Positions 1 through 9,950 of a stretch of 42,926 nt of DNA are shown piece by piece; within the stretch, counting starts at the first letter, position 1, and each line of letters starts with the position of its first letter. The notes under the pieces were generated by a model. That model saw only the letters and a program-made list of their open reading frames with translations, had not been told where the DNA came from and searched no databases. Origin of the DNA: Acetobacterium wieringae (GTDB lineage: Bacteria > Bacillota > Clostridia > Eubacteriales > Eubacteriaceae). The position numbers and the translations under genes are program-made. The stretch is from positions 1 to 42,926 of the forward strand of contig NZ_JAIPPU010000023.1 in NCBI RefSeq assembly GCF_026646375.1, read 5' to 3'.

Positions 1-176
<176 letters not shown>

Positions 177-190
177 TAGGTGATTCTGTA

Positions 191-232
191 ATGAAATACG
201 TTAATGCTTATGAATTAGAAAGGGGGCTATAA
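191..232 (+). CDS. possible 13-codon leader ORF between atpE and atpF
   Basis: A short frame, ATG to TAA, encodes MKYVNAYELERGL. An AGGTGA Shine-Dalgarno-like sequence ends seven bases before its ATG. Its last codons contain the AGGGGG ribosome site of atpF, and its stop lies four bases before the atpF start, so its translation could influence atpF initiation. No homology is recognisable and the length is within what chance allows. Confidence 0.2.
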   Translation: MKYVNAYELERGL

Positions 233-236
233 CATT

Positions 237-743
237 ATGGTTGAATACGCAGGCTTAGTTGGAATTGACTTAAAACTCTTGCTGGCAACGATCGTTAACT
301 TTATCATTTTCTTTTTGCTATTAAAAAAATTCTTTTACGAAAAAGTTAAAGATATTATTGCAAAAAGACAAGAGGATGTTTCGGCTGAAATCGTCGGTGC
401 TACCGAAAAGAATGCCGCAGCAGCGAAATTAAAACAGGAATACGAAACATTATTGGCGGATATCCGTTCCAAAGAACGTGAAATTATTCGTGATGCAAAT
501 GTGGAAGCACAGGCTCAAAAACACGATATTATCGAAAAAGCTCATGCTGATGCAAAACTGATCATGGAAAAAGCCATGGCTGAAATTGAAGTTGAAAAAC
601 GTAAAGCGATGAATGAGGTTAAATCAAACATCGTGGATCTGTCACTCTTTGCAGCTGAAAAAATTATCCACAAATCCATGGATCAGAAACAGCATGAAAA
701 GATGATTCTTGACTTTATCGATAAGGTAGGGGAAGCTAAATGA
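237..743 (+). CDS. atpF: ATP synthase b subunit
   Basis: Peripheral-stalk subunit of the F1Fo ATP synthase, linking the membrane a/c sector to the top of F1 through delta. The protein is 168 residues, normal for a bacterial b subunit. A single hydrophobic helix near residues 10-30 (LLLATIVNFIIFFLLLKKFF) is followed by a long charged, Ala/Glu/Lys-rich helix that should form the dimeric coiled coil. The start is supported by an AGGGGG site a few bases upstream. The stop overlaps the next start by four bases (ATGA), so b and delta are probably translationally coupled. Family and operon position leave little doubt. Confidence 0.97.
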   Translation: MVEYAGLVGIDLKLLLATIVNFIIFFLLLKKFFYEKVKDIIAKRQEDVSAEIVGATEKNAAAAKLKQEYETLLADIRSKEREIIRDANVEAQAQKHDIIEKAHADAKLIMEKAMAEIEVEKRKAMNEVKSNIVDLSLFAAEKIIHKSMDQKQHEKMILDFIDKVGEAK

Positions 744-1282
744 GTTTAGTAGCGAAAAGATATGCCCAGGCCTTATTCGACACTGCCGTCGATAAAAACA
801 TTGTTGATGGAATGTATGATGAGTTTTCTTCGGTCATTGATCTTTTCAAGTCTGAAGCCGGATTAATGAATCTGATGTTAACCCCTTCAATGAATACTTC
901 TGAAAAGAAAGGTGTTCTTGGCCGGGTTTTTGGAGACTCATATAATCAGTACTTGAGAAATTTTTTAAACATTCTTTTGGATAAAAATCGTTTTGAATTT
1001 CTGTTAGAAATCCACGATACATTCAAACAGTTGGTGTTACCCTATAAAAACACAGTGGAAGCCCGGGTTCTAACCGTGGTGCCCCTGGACGAAGCCCTGC
1101 GGGTCGCTTTGGAAGCGAACCTGGCCAAACGTTTTGATAAAAAGGTGATTCTTGAAAATGTCATCGATGATTCAATTCTTGGTGGTGCGGTGGTTTATGT
1201 TGGGGATCAGGTAATTGATGGGAGCATCAAAAATCAGTTAAGTCAAATGAAAACACAAATGAACAGTCTAAGACTACATTAA
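740..1282 (+). CDS. atpH: ATP synthase delta subunit
   Basis: Delta (OSCP-like) subunit of F1, 180 residues, which caps the alpha3beta3 hexamer and holds the b-subunit stalk. The N-terminus VAKRYAQALFDTA is the usual helical delta signature. The C-terminal part has the ILGGAVVYVGDQVIDGSIKN pattern typical of the family. It overlaps atpF by four bases and is followed 16 bases later by atpA, consistent with one polycistronic message. Confidence 0.97.
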   Translation: MSLVAKRYAQALFDTAVDKNIVDGMYDEFSSVIDLFKSEAGLMNLMLTPSMNTSEKKGVLGRVFGDSYNQYLRNFLNILLDKNRFEFLLEIHDTFKQLVLPYKNTVEARVLTVVPLDEALRVALEANLAKRFDKKVILENVIDDSILGGAVVYVGDQVIDGSIKNQLSQMKTQMNSLRLH

Positions 1283-1298
1283 AAAGAGGTGAGTAAAG

Positions 1299-2807
1299 TT
1301 GAATCTCCGACCAGAGGAAATAAGTCAAATTATTAAAAATGAAATAGAGCGTTATCAAGATAAGCTTGAAGTCGTCGATGTCGGTACGGTCATTCAAGTT
1401 GGAGACGGGGTTGCCCGTGTTCATGGTCTTGAAAATGCTATGGCAGGTGAGCTTTTAGCTTTCCCGAACGAGGTTTACGGGATGGTACTCAATCTTGAAG
1501 AAGATAACGTTGGTTGTGTTCTTTTAGGTTATGATGATAACATCGTTGAAGGTGATATTGTTCGTTGTACCGGTCGTATCGTTGAAGTACCCGTTGGTGA
1601 CGCCATGATTGGCCGTGTCGTTAATGCACTCGGTTTCCCAATTGATGGGAAAGGCCCGATTGCCACGGATCATCATCGTCCCGTTGAGGTAAAAGCACCT
1701 GGGGTTATCGAACGTGAATCCGTTAATCAGCCGATTCAAACCGGTTATAAAGCGATTGACTCGATGATTCCAATTGGCCGTGGTCAACGTGAGTTAATCA
1801 TCGGTGACAGACAAACGGGTAAAACAGCTCTGGCGATTGATACCATCATCAACCAAAAAGGTGAAGATGTTATCTGTATCTATGTTGCCATCGGCCAGAA
1901 AGAATCAACCGTTGCCCAAATCGTGGGACAATTGGAAGAAAATAATGCCATGGATTATACCATCGTTGTTTCAGCCAGTGCGTCACAATTGGCACCACTG
2001 CAATACCTGGCACCCTATGCCGGGGTTACCATGGCTGAATATTTCATGAACGAAGAGCAAAAAGATGTTTTGATTATTTATGATGATTTATCAAAACATG
2101 CGGTAGCGTATCGAGCCATGTCCCTGATTCTCCGTCGTCCACCAGGACGTGAAGCCTATCCAGGGGATGTTTTCTACCTCCATTCACGACTGTTGGAACG
2201 GGCTGCCAAGCTTAAAGCTGGTGGATCGATCACCGCTCTGCCAATTATTGAAACCCAGGCGGGTGATGTTTCGGCGTATATCCCAACCAATGTAATTTCG
2301 ATTACAGATGGTCAGATCTTCCTGGAAGCTGAACTTTTCCGTTCCGGTATTCGTCCAGCTGTTAACCCGGGGATCTCGGTATCCCGAGTTGGGGGCTCTG
2401 CTCAGATTAAATCCATGAAAAAGGTTGCCGGACCACTGCGAATTGAGTACGCTCAATATCGTGAGTTGGCATCATTTGCCCAGTTTGGATCAGATCTGGA
2501 TGAAGCAACCAAGGCTCAGCTGGCAAAAGGGGAACGAATCGTGGAAATCCTGAAACAGGATCAATACGATCCAATGAATGTTGAAGATCAGGTTCTGATT
2601 CTCTATGCGGCAACCAATGGTTTCCTATTAGACATTGAAGTTAAAAATATCCGTGAATTTGAAAAAGGCCTGATTGCATATGCCCAGAAGAATTATGCTG
2701 AAATCATGGCTAAAGCCAAAGGTAAGGATGGCCTTTCAGACGAGGTTGTTGCAGGTTTTGCTGAATGTATTGAGGCTTATAAAAAAGTTTTCAGTAAATC
2801 TGTATAG
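1299..2807 (+). CDS. atpA: ATP synthase alpha subunit
   Basis: Non-catalytic nucleotide-binding subunit of F1, 502 residues, full length for the family. The P-loop GDRQTGKT is at residues 169-176, and the family signature [14 protein letters not shown] is near residue 350. The start is a TTG preceded by a good AGAGGTGAG ribosome site. No in-frame ATG lies near the expected N-terminus, so the TTG is well supported. The subunit alternates with beta in the hexamer and, with the Na+-type rotor, would make ATP from a sodium gradient or pump sodium at ATP cost. Confidence 0.98.
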   Translation: MNLRPEEISQIIKNEIERYQDKLEVVDVGTVIQVGDGVARVHGLENAMAGELLAFPNEVYGMVLNLEEDNVGCVLLGYDDNIVEGDIVRCTGRIVEVPVGDAMIGRVVNALGFPIDGKGPIATDHHRPVEVKAPGVIERESVNQPIQTGYKAIDSMIPIGRGQRELIIGDRQTGKTALAIDTIINQKGEDVICIYVAIGQKESTVAQIVGQLEENNAMDYTIVVSASASQLAPLQYLAPYAGVTMAEYFMNEEQKDVLIIYDDLSKHAVAYRAMSLILRRPPGREAYPGDVFYLHSRLLERAAKLKAGGSITALPIIETQAGDVSAYIPTNVISITDGQIFLEAELFRSGIRPAVNPGISVSRVGGSAQIKSMKKVAGPLRIEYAQYRELASFAQFGSDLDEATKAQLAKGERIVEILKQDQYDPMNVEDQVLILYAATNGFLLDIEVKNIREFEKGLIAYAQKNYAEIMAKAKGKDGLSDEVVAGFAECIEAYKKVFSKSV

Positions 2808-2830
2808 ATTGTCAGCGGAGGTGATTCTGA

Positions 2831-3721
2831 GTGGCAGAAAATGTACAAGATATTAAACGTCGGATAAAAAGTGTAAACAGTACAAAACAAATCACCCATG
2901 CCATGGAACTGGTGGCTTCGGCTAAACTGCGAAAAAGCCGTGAACTGGCCGAAGGTCGTCGCCCTTATTTTGAGGCCATGATTGAAAGTATGGGACGCAT
3001 TGTTGAAAAAAGTGGAAGCACCCGAAATGTTTTCATGAACCAGCGTGAAGTTAAAAAAGTTGCCTATATTGTCCTGACGGGTGATAAGGGTCTGGCTGGT
3101 GGCTACAATGCCAATGTTTGCAAACTGGTTGAGGATCACATTACGAACAAAGAAGATGCTTATATTTATGCCGTTGGATCTCGTGGTCGGGATCATTTCA
3201 GAAACCGCGACTACACGATTCAGGGCGAATATCTCGGAATTTCCGAACGACCAAACTTTTTTAATGCCCGCGAAGTGGCGGCAGTAGTGATGGAAGGATT
3301 TAAAAAAGGCGAATATGACGAAGTTTATGTTGTCTATACCAAATTTATCTCTACCATCTCACAACATGCCAGCCTTATGAAATTGCTTCCTCTTAGCGTG
3401 GAAGATCTCAAACCGGCTAAAAAAGTGGAAGCGGTGGAAAATGAAGGAAAAAGCAAAGATCTGACCGTTATGCTCTATGAGCCTGATCCGGAAGAGCTCT
3501 TAAATCAGCTGATTCCAAACTTTGTCAGCAGCACCGTCTATGGCGCAATGATCGAAAGTGCTGCCAGTGAACAAGGCGCTCGTCGAACCGCCATGGAATC
3601 GGCAACAACTAACGCCAATGAGATGATCGATGGTTTGACACTGAAATACAACCGTGTCCGTCAGGCAGCAATTACTCAGGAAATTTCTGAAATTGTTGGT
3701 GGGGCGGAAGCACTTAAATAA
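2831..3721 (+). CDS. atpG: ATP synthase gamma subunit
   Basis: Central-stalk subunit of F1, 296 residues, which transmits rotation from the c ring to the catalytic sites. The N-terminal helix has the family pattern IKRRIKSVNSTKQITHAMEL, and the C-terminal helix has the typical TTNANEMIDGLTLKYNRVRQ stretch. The start codon is GTG with a strong GGAGGTGAT ribosome site ending a few bases upstream. The 86-base gap to atpD is the longest inside this operon and holds two inverted repeats, described separately. Confidence 0.97.
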   Translation: MAENVQDIKRRIKSVNSTKQITHAMELVASAKLRKSRELAEGRRPYFEAMIESMGRIVEKSGSTRNVFMNQREVKKVAYIVLTGDKGLAGGYNANVCKLVEDHITNKEDAYIYAVGSRGRDHFRNRDYTIQGEYLGISERPNFFNAREVAAVVMEGFKKGEYDEVYVVYTKFISTISQHASLMKLLPLSVEDLKPAKKVEAVENEGKSKDLTVMLYEPDPEELLNQLIPNFVSSTVYGAMIESAASEQGARRTAMESATTNANEMIDGLTLKYNRVRQAAITQEISEIVGGAEALK

Positions 3722-3736
3722 TAACAATTTGCATAG

Positions 3737-3757
3737 GGCAGGATCACAATTCCTGCC
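3737..3757 (+). other. hairpin in the atpG-atpD gap
   Basis: GGCAGGA (3737-3743) and TCCTGCC (3751-3757) form a perfect seven-base stem with a seven-base loop shortly after the atpG stop. No T-run follows, so it is not a classic terminator. An mRNA-processing or 3'-protection role is possible but inferred. Confidence 0.55.
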
Positions 3758-3773
3758 AGACAGAAAATTATGA

Positions 3774-3791
3774 GTGCAAATTAATTTGCAC
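3774..3791. repeat. 18-base perfect palindrome just upstream of atpD
   Basis: GTGCAAATTAATTTGCAC is its own reverse complement and ends three bases before the GGAGG ribosome site of atpD. In RNA it could fold into a small hairpin next to the ribosome site. In DNA it resembles a dimeric operator half-site pair. Nothing in the sequence decides between these. Confidence 0.6.
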
Positions 3792-3804
3792 AAGGAGGTT
3801 ATAG

Positions 3805-5208
<1,404 letters not shown>

Positions 5209-5223
5209 TTGAGGTGAGTTTTA

Positions 5224-5625
5224 ATGGCTGAAACGTTCAGATTAAAAATCATTGCTCCAACCGGTATCTTTTTTGACGATGATATCGAGCGTATTGTCAT
5301 CCGGGGAACAGAAGGGGAGTTTGCCGTGCTTGCAGAGCATACACCGCTGACAACCTCAGTAGCCATTGGTACCTTTAATATTATTTTTGGCGATAAAAAA
5401 AGTAAAAGCGGCACCCTTTTAGGGGGCGTTGCTACCATTAATCCCAGAGAAACCATTATTTTAACCGATGCAGCTGAATGGCCGGAAGAAATTGATCTTA
5501 AACGGGCTCAGGAAGCAAAAGAGCGGGCACTACAACGTCTCAAGGACGACAAGTTTGATGCAGCTCGGGCTCAGGCAGCTTTGGAAAGAGCAATTGCGCG
5601 TATCAATTCAAAAGAAGGTTTATAA
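5224..5625 (+). CDS. atpC: ATP synthase epsilon subunit
   Basis: Epsilon subunit, 133 residues, with an N-terminal beta-sandwich (about 1-85, including the family-typical GxGEFAVLAEHTPL-like stretch) and a C-terminal helical hairpin rich in Ala, Arg and Glu. It couples gamma to the c ring and usually inhibits ATP hydrolysis. A GAGGTGAG ribosome site precedes the ATG. It is the last gene of the operon and is followed 18 bases later by an intrinsic terminator. Confidence 0.96.
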   Translation: MAETFRLKIIAPTGIFFDDDIERIVIRGTEGEFAVLAEHTPLTTSVAIGTFNIIFGDKKSKSGTLLGGVATINPRETIILTDAAEWPEEIDLKRAQEAKERALQRLKDDKFDAARAQAALERAIARINSKEGL

Positions 5626-5643
5626 TTAAACGATTTACAATAC

Positions 5644-5688
5644 AAAAGACCGTTGGGATTCGACCACGAATCGCGGCGGTCTTTTTTT
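5644..5688 (+). terminator. intrinsic terminator of the atp operon
   Basis: AAAAGACCG (5644-5652) pairs with CGGTCTTTT (5677-5685), and an inner stem GATTCG/CGAATC (5657-5662 with 5667-5672) extends the hairpin. A run of seven T closes it. Position directly after atpC fits the end of the operon. Confidence 0.93.
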
Positions 5689-5701
5689 ATTGGGGCAAGT
5701 A

Positions 5702-5730
5702 TTTTAATGGGCTTTTTTTTGTGCTATAAT
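5702..5730 (+). promoter_or_regulatory. extended -10 promoter for the ugd-galU-pgm operon
   Basis: TATAAT at 5725-5730 is preceded by TGC, giving the extended -10 form. The -35 region (5702-5707, TTTTAA) is weak, as is common for extended -10 promoters. It lies between the atp terminator and the next gene and predicts a leader of roughly 90 bases. Confidence 0.65.
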
Positions 5731-5828
5731 TCAAGTTGAAAGTTGAGGCCATTGAGTTTCGATCGAGGAATGAACAACGATGCAATGGAGAAAAATTTAA
5801 AGCGGCCATTGTAAACGGAGGATAAAGA

Positions 5829-7160
5829 ATGAATATTTGTATTATTGGTTTGGGGATTTTAGGAATAACCTACGGTTCGATTCTGTCCGATTCGGATGTC
5901 AATGTCATCTGTGTTGATACCGATGAGGAAACAATTGATATGTTATCCGAGGGCGAATTGCCAATTTATGAGCCAGGATTAAAAGCATTGGTGTCAACCT
6001 CAGTATCAACTGGACGCTTGTATTTCAGTTCGAATATTCAAAGTGCCATCAAAAAAAGCGAGATCATTTTTATTACCTGTGAAGTACCAACCAATGATCA
6101 GGATTTTCCTGATCTGCGCTTTATGAAGCCGATTGCCCAGAGCATTGGTAACCATATGGAAACCCCGATAACCGTGGTGATTAAATCCACCGTTCCCCCG
6201 GGAACCTGTCAGATCATAAAGCAGACCATTCAAAATACGCTGGACGAACGGGAAGCAGATATTGCCTTTGATGTGGTCAGCAATCCCGACTTTGCCCGGA
6301 AAGGCTCAATGATTAAAGACTGTCTGGTGCCGGATATGGTGGTCATCGGGTCAGATTCAAAAGCAGCGGTGGAGCGGTTAAAAAGTGTTTACGATAGCCT
6401 TCACGTCCGGGAAGAAAACTATGTGATTACGGATCCCCAGAGTGCCGAAATGATAAAATATGGGGTTAACGCCTTTCTGGCTACAAAGCTCTCGTTTATT
6501 AATGAGATGGCACTGTTGTGTGAAAACGCTAATGCCAATATTCTCGATGTATCCAATGGCATGGGTCGGGATGAGCGAATTGGAAAGGGCTTTCTGGAAG
6601 CCGGGCCAGGGTATGGTGGCAGTGACCTGCCCAAGGATTCAAAAGCGCTGGTGGAAATCGCAAAAGCGTATGGTGAGGATTTCATGGTGCTTAAAGGTGC
6701 CATTGAAGCCAACGAAAAACAGAAAAATAAGATGGTGGAAAAAATTAAGCGGACGATGGGTAATCTGGCTGGAAAAACCATTGGTGTGTTAGGACTCTCC
6801 TACAAGCCGGAAACCACCGACATGCGGGAAGCCCCGTCGGTGAATATCATCAAGGGGCTGGTTGCCGGTGGGGCCAAGATCCAGATTTATTGTCCGGAAG
6901 GAAATCAGGAAGCCAAATGGCGATTACATAACGAAAAAGATGAGATTAGCTATTGTCACAATGTTTATGAAGCGGCTCAGGATGCCGATGCCCTGGTGTT
7001 GATTACCAGTTGGCGGGAGTTTAAAGGGATGGATCAGGAGCGGGTTCGCTCTGTGATGAGAGATCGTTTTTTCTTTGACTTTAGAAATCTGTTTGGTGAG
7101 GAACCGCCCAAGGGGTTTATATATTCAGGCTTGGGCATTCCAGAAAAGGAGATAAATTAG
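5829..7160 (+). CDS. ugd: UDP-glucose 6-dehydrogenase family protein lacking the catalytic Cys
   Basis: Nucleotide-sugar dehydrogenase, 443 residues, normal length. It has an N-terminal NAD-binding fold (IIGLGILG at 5-12, acidic D at the end of beta2), the STVPPGT loop, the central helix with Lys210 and Asn214, and a C-terminal UDP-binding domain (GLSYKPETTDMREAPS). The family normally has GFGGSCxPKD, where Cys forms the thiohemiacetal. Here codon 266 is GAC, giving GYGGSDLPKD. The usual NPEFLxEG segment is also changed to NPDFARKG (residues 152-159), so the Glu linked to the second oxidation is Asp. Lys210, Asn214 and Asp270 are kept. The usual product would be UDP-glucuronate; here one-step oxidation, other chemistry or a non-catalytic role are possible. 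A CGGAGG ribosome site supports the ATG, and galU begins two bases after the stop. Confidence 0.85.
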   Translation: MNICIIGLGILGITYGSILSDSDVNVICVDTDEETIDMLSEGELPIYEPGLKALVSTSVSTGRLYFSSNIQSAIKKSEIIFITCEVPTNDQDFPDLRFMKPIAQSIGNHMETPITVVIKSTVPPGTCQIIKQTIQNTLDEREADIAFDVVSNPDFARKGSMIKDCLVPDMVVIGSDSKAAVERLKSVYDSLHVREENYVITDPQSAEMIKYGVNAFLATKLSFINEMALLCENANANILDVSNGMGRDERIGKGFLEAGPGYGGSDLPKDSKALVEIAKAYGEDFMVLKGAIEANEKQKNKMVEKIKRTMGNLAGKTIGVLGLSYKPETTDMREAPSVNIIKGLVAGGAKIQIYCPEGNQEAKWRLHNEKDEISYCHNVYEAAQDADALVLITSWREFKGMDQERVRSVMRDRFFFDFRNLFGEEPPKGFIYSGLGIPEKEIN

Positions 7161-7161
7161 C

Positions 7162-8037
7162 ATGAAAAAAGTACGCAAAGCGGTGATTCCGGCAGCAGGA
7201 TTGGGTACCCGGTTTTTACCAATTACCAAGTCAGTGCCAAAAGAAATGCTGCCAATTGTGGATAAACCAACGATTCAGTATATCATAGAAGAGATAGTGG
7301 CTTCGGGAATCGAGGAGATACTCATAATCAATGGCCGCAATAAAGACAGCATCATCAACCACTTCGATAAGGTGCCGGAACTGGAAGCACTGTTAAAAGC
7401 CGGTGGAAAAACAGCGGCTTTAGAACAAGTGGAAGCCATTACCAACATGGCAAAAATCTTTTCGGTACGACAGAAAGAAGCAAAAGGCCTGGGGCATGCA
7501 GTGCTGTGTGCCAAAGAATTTGTTGGTGATGAACCCTTTGCCGTGGTGTTGGGAGATGATATTGTTTATCATGAAGAGTGCCCGGCCCTGAAACAAATGA
7601 TTGATGTTTACAACACATATGGCGCCTCGGTTATTGGTGTTCAGCAGGTTGCTCCCGAACAGGTTGATAAATATGGCATTGTTTCTGGTGACGCTGTTGC
7701 CAAACGGGTCTTTCAGGTCAAGGATCTGATTGAGAAACCGGCCATTGGTACTGCGCCGTCAACCATGGCAATACTGGGACGGTATATTATCACCCCGGGG
7801 ATCTTTGAGGTGCTGGAGCACACTGGGAAGGGTGCTGGCGGTGAAATTCAACTCACCGATGGGCTAAAAACCCTGGCAACCATGGAAAAAATGTTTGCCT
7901 ATGATTTTGTTGGTAAACGCTACGATGTGGGAGACAAGTTGGGGTTTCTCCAGGCCACGGTGGAATATGGTTTGAGAGACGCAAAACTGGGTAAAGATTT
8001 TAAAAAGTATCTAGAAACCCTGTTAAGCGAAAAATAA
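7162..8037 (+). CDS. galU: UTP-glucose-1-phosphate uridylyltransferase
   Basis: Makes UDP-glucose from glucose 1-phosphate and UTP in the cytoplasm; 291 residues, usual size. The N-terminal nucleotide-binding signature is PAAGLGTRFLPITKSVPKEM and the family sugar-binding part includes LIEKP and GGEIQLTDGL. Its ribosome site (GGAG) lies inside the end of the upstream dehydrogenase gene, and the two are separated by one base, so they are almost certainly co-translated. The next gene makes its substrate. Together the operon converts glucose 6-phosphate to UDP-glucose, and perhaps further. Confidence 0.96.
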   Translation: MKKVRKAVIPAAGLGTRFLPITKSVPKEMLPIVDKPTIQYIIEEIVASGIEEILIINGRNKDSIINHFDKVPELEALLKAGGKTAALEQVEAITNMAKIFSVRQKEAKGLGHAVLCAKEFVGDEPFAVVLGDDIVYHEECPALKQMIDVYNTYGASVIGVQQVAPEQVDKYGIVSGDAVAKRVFQVKDLIEKPAIGTAPSTMAILGRYIITPGIFEVLEHTGKGAGGEIQLTDGLKTLATMEKMFAYDFVGKRYDVGDKLGFLQATVEYGLRDAKLGKDFKKYLETLLSEK

Positions 8038-8120
8038 ACAGCCAATTCCGATTGGAACGTAAAAGGGCCGAAGCCCGACTCAGATACAGGCATCCATAAT
8101 GGAGAGGAGAAAGGAACACA

Positions 8121-9818
8121 ATGGACTATAAAAAAGCGTATCAAAACTGGTTAGGTCAGTCGGAACTTAATGCAGAACTCCGGCAGGAACTGGAAGCCAT
8201 CACCGATGAAAAAGAAATTGAAGATCGCTTCTATACCGATCTGGAATTTGGCACCGGCGGCATGCGGGGGAAAATGGGAGCTGGCACGAACCGTATGAAT
8301 ATTTACACTGTCGCTAAGGTAACATATGGCTTAGGAAAATACCTGTTGCGGCAAGATATTCAAAACTGGGAAAAAGGGGTCGTCATTGCCTATGATTCCC
8401 GTCACAACTCTCAAAAATTTGCTGAAACGGCCGCTGGGGTGCTGGGTAAAATGGGCGTTACCGCCTACCTTTTTGAAGAGCTGCGACCCACTCCGGAACT
8501 GTCTTTTGCTGTTCGTAAGCTGGGCGCCGCAGGCGGAATTGTGATTACAGCATCCCATAATCCCAAGGAATATAACGGGTATAAGGTCTATGGGCCCGAT
8601 GGCGGCCAGATGGTGACCGCTTCGGCGGATGCCCTGATTGCCGAAATCGCCAAGATACCGGATGTTTTTGGGATTCCGATGATAACAGTAGCAGAAGGCC
8701 GCAATCAAAAGATCATCAAAATGGTTGGTGAAAATATGGATAATGCTTTCACGGAAGCGGTTACCGCCATTTGTAACCCCAATCCCAACAGTGAATTGAA
8801 AGTCGTTTACACACCACTGCATGGATCCGGTAATCAACCGGTGCGTCGAGTGTTGGCAGAACTCGGTTATCAACATGTGACAGTGGTTCCGGAACAGGAG
8901 TTGCCGGATGGCGATTTTACGACTGCACCCTATCCCAATCCGGAAGACCGGTCAGTCTTTACCCTGGCCATGGCCCGGGCTGATAAATGTGGCGCCGACA
9001 TTATTATTGGCACCGATCCCGACTGTGATCGGGTTGGCGTGGTAGGCCGGAATCAAAAAGGAGAGTTTGAAGTCTTTACCGGCAACCAAACCGGGGCTCT
9101 TTTGGTTGATTATTACCTAAAAACCCGCACCGATCTGCCGGATAACAAGGTGGTAATTAAGACGATTGTCACCAGCGAACTGGGTGGGGTTGTAGCCAAA
9201 TCATATGGTGCCAACGTTTTAGATGTTCTGACGGGCTTTAAATATATCGGTGAATGCATGACTGATTTTGAACAAACCGGCGATTATACCTTTGCCTTTG
9301 GTTATGAAGAAAGTTATGGTTATCTGGCGGGCAATTATGCCCGGGATAAGGATGCTGTGGTTGCTTCAGCTCTGGTTTGTGAAATGACCGATTATTATAA
9401 GAAACAGGGAAAGACCCTTTATGAAGCCCTGATTGATCTATATCAGCAACATGGTTATTTTATCGAAGATGTCGTGGCCTTGACCCTTGAGGGCATCGAA
9501 GGAAAAACTAAGATTAATCAAATTATGGAAAAGTTCAGGAAAGTCAGCTTCCCTGGTTTTGCTGATGCCAAACTGAGTTGTTTTAATGATTATGAAGCAG
9601 GCATCAGTAATGAGGTTGTTTCCGGAGCAAAATCAACAATTGATCTGCCCCGCTCAAATGTTTTGAAATTTGTTTTTGATGACCATTCCTGGTTTGCTCT
9701 GCGTCCATCAGGAACTGAGCCAAAACTAAAGATTTACTTTTCGGTAACCGGGAAGACTGCAAAAGAAGCTGAGGCAAAGAAGGATTTGCTAAAACAGCAG
9801 GTAACGGATTTAATCTGA
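8121..9818 (+). CDS. pgm: alpha-phosphoglucomutase (phosphohexomutase family)
   Basis: Interconverts glucose 6-phosphate and glucose 1-phosphate through a phosphoserine; 565 residues, matching the PgcA-type Gram-positive enzymes. The active-site serine is Ser145 in TASHNP. The metal loop is DPDCDR (Asp299, 301, 303), the sugar-binding loop GYEESYG starts at 394, and the phosphate-binding RPSGTEPK starts at 528. A GGAGAGGAGAAAGG ribosome site precedes the ATG. It is the last gene of its operon and is followed by a terminator shared with the converging LCP gene. A phosphomannomutase activity cannot be excluded from sequence alone. Confidence 0.93.
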   Translation: MDYKKAYQNWLGQSELNAELRQELEAITDEKEIEDRFYTDLEFGTGGMRGKMGAGTNRMNIYTVAKVTYGLGKYLLRQDIQNWEKGVVIAYDSRHNSQKFAETAAGVLGKMGVTAYLFEELRPTPELSFAVRKLGAAGGIVITASHNPKEYNGYKVYGPDGGQMVTASADALIAEIAKIPDVFGIPMITVAEGRNQKIIKMVGENMDNAFTEAVTAICNPNPNSELKVVYTPLHGSGNQPVRRVLAELGYQHVTVVPEQELPDGDFTTAPYPNPEDRSVFTLAMARADKCGADIIIGTDPDCDRVGVVGRNQKGEFEVFTGNQTGALLVDYYLKTRTDLPDNKVVIKTIVTSELGGVVAKSYGANVLDVLTGFKYIGECMTDFEQTGDYTFAFGYEESYGYLAGNYARDKDAVVASALVCEMTDYYKKQGKTLYEALIDLYQQHGYFIEDVVALTLEGIEGKTKINQIMEKFRKVSFPGFADAKLSCFNDYEAGISNEVVSGAKSTIDLPRSNVLKFVFDDHSWFALRPSGTEPKLKIYFSVTGKTAKEAEAKKDLLKQQVTDLI

Positions 9819-9860
9819 GCTTTGCAACCGCAGGCGTTAGAAGAATGAAACGAATAAATT

Positions 9861-9900
9861 AAAGGCGTTATCCCGATGCTCAGGATAACGCCTTTATGCT
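9861..9900. terminator. bidirectional terminator between pgm and the LCP gene
   Basis: AAAGGCGTTATCC (9861-9873) and GGATAACGCCTTT (9883-9895) form a 13-base perfect stem with a nine-base loop, flanked by A-rich and T-rich sequence on the two sides. It sits between two converging genes and can serve both. Confidence 0.85.
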
Positions 9901-9950
9901 TTTTGGTTTGATAAATTTTGTTTTAATCGGAGTAAATAATGTAACCGGCC

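Noticed and set aside
5770..5814. 14-codon frame (MNNDAMEKNLKRPL) in the leader of the dehydrogenase operon
   Set aside because: The only ribosome-like sequence (GAGGA) abuts its ATG with no room for initiation, and nothing else supports it.
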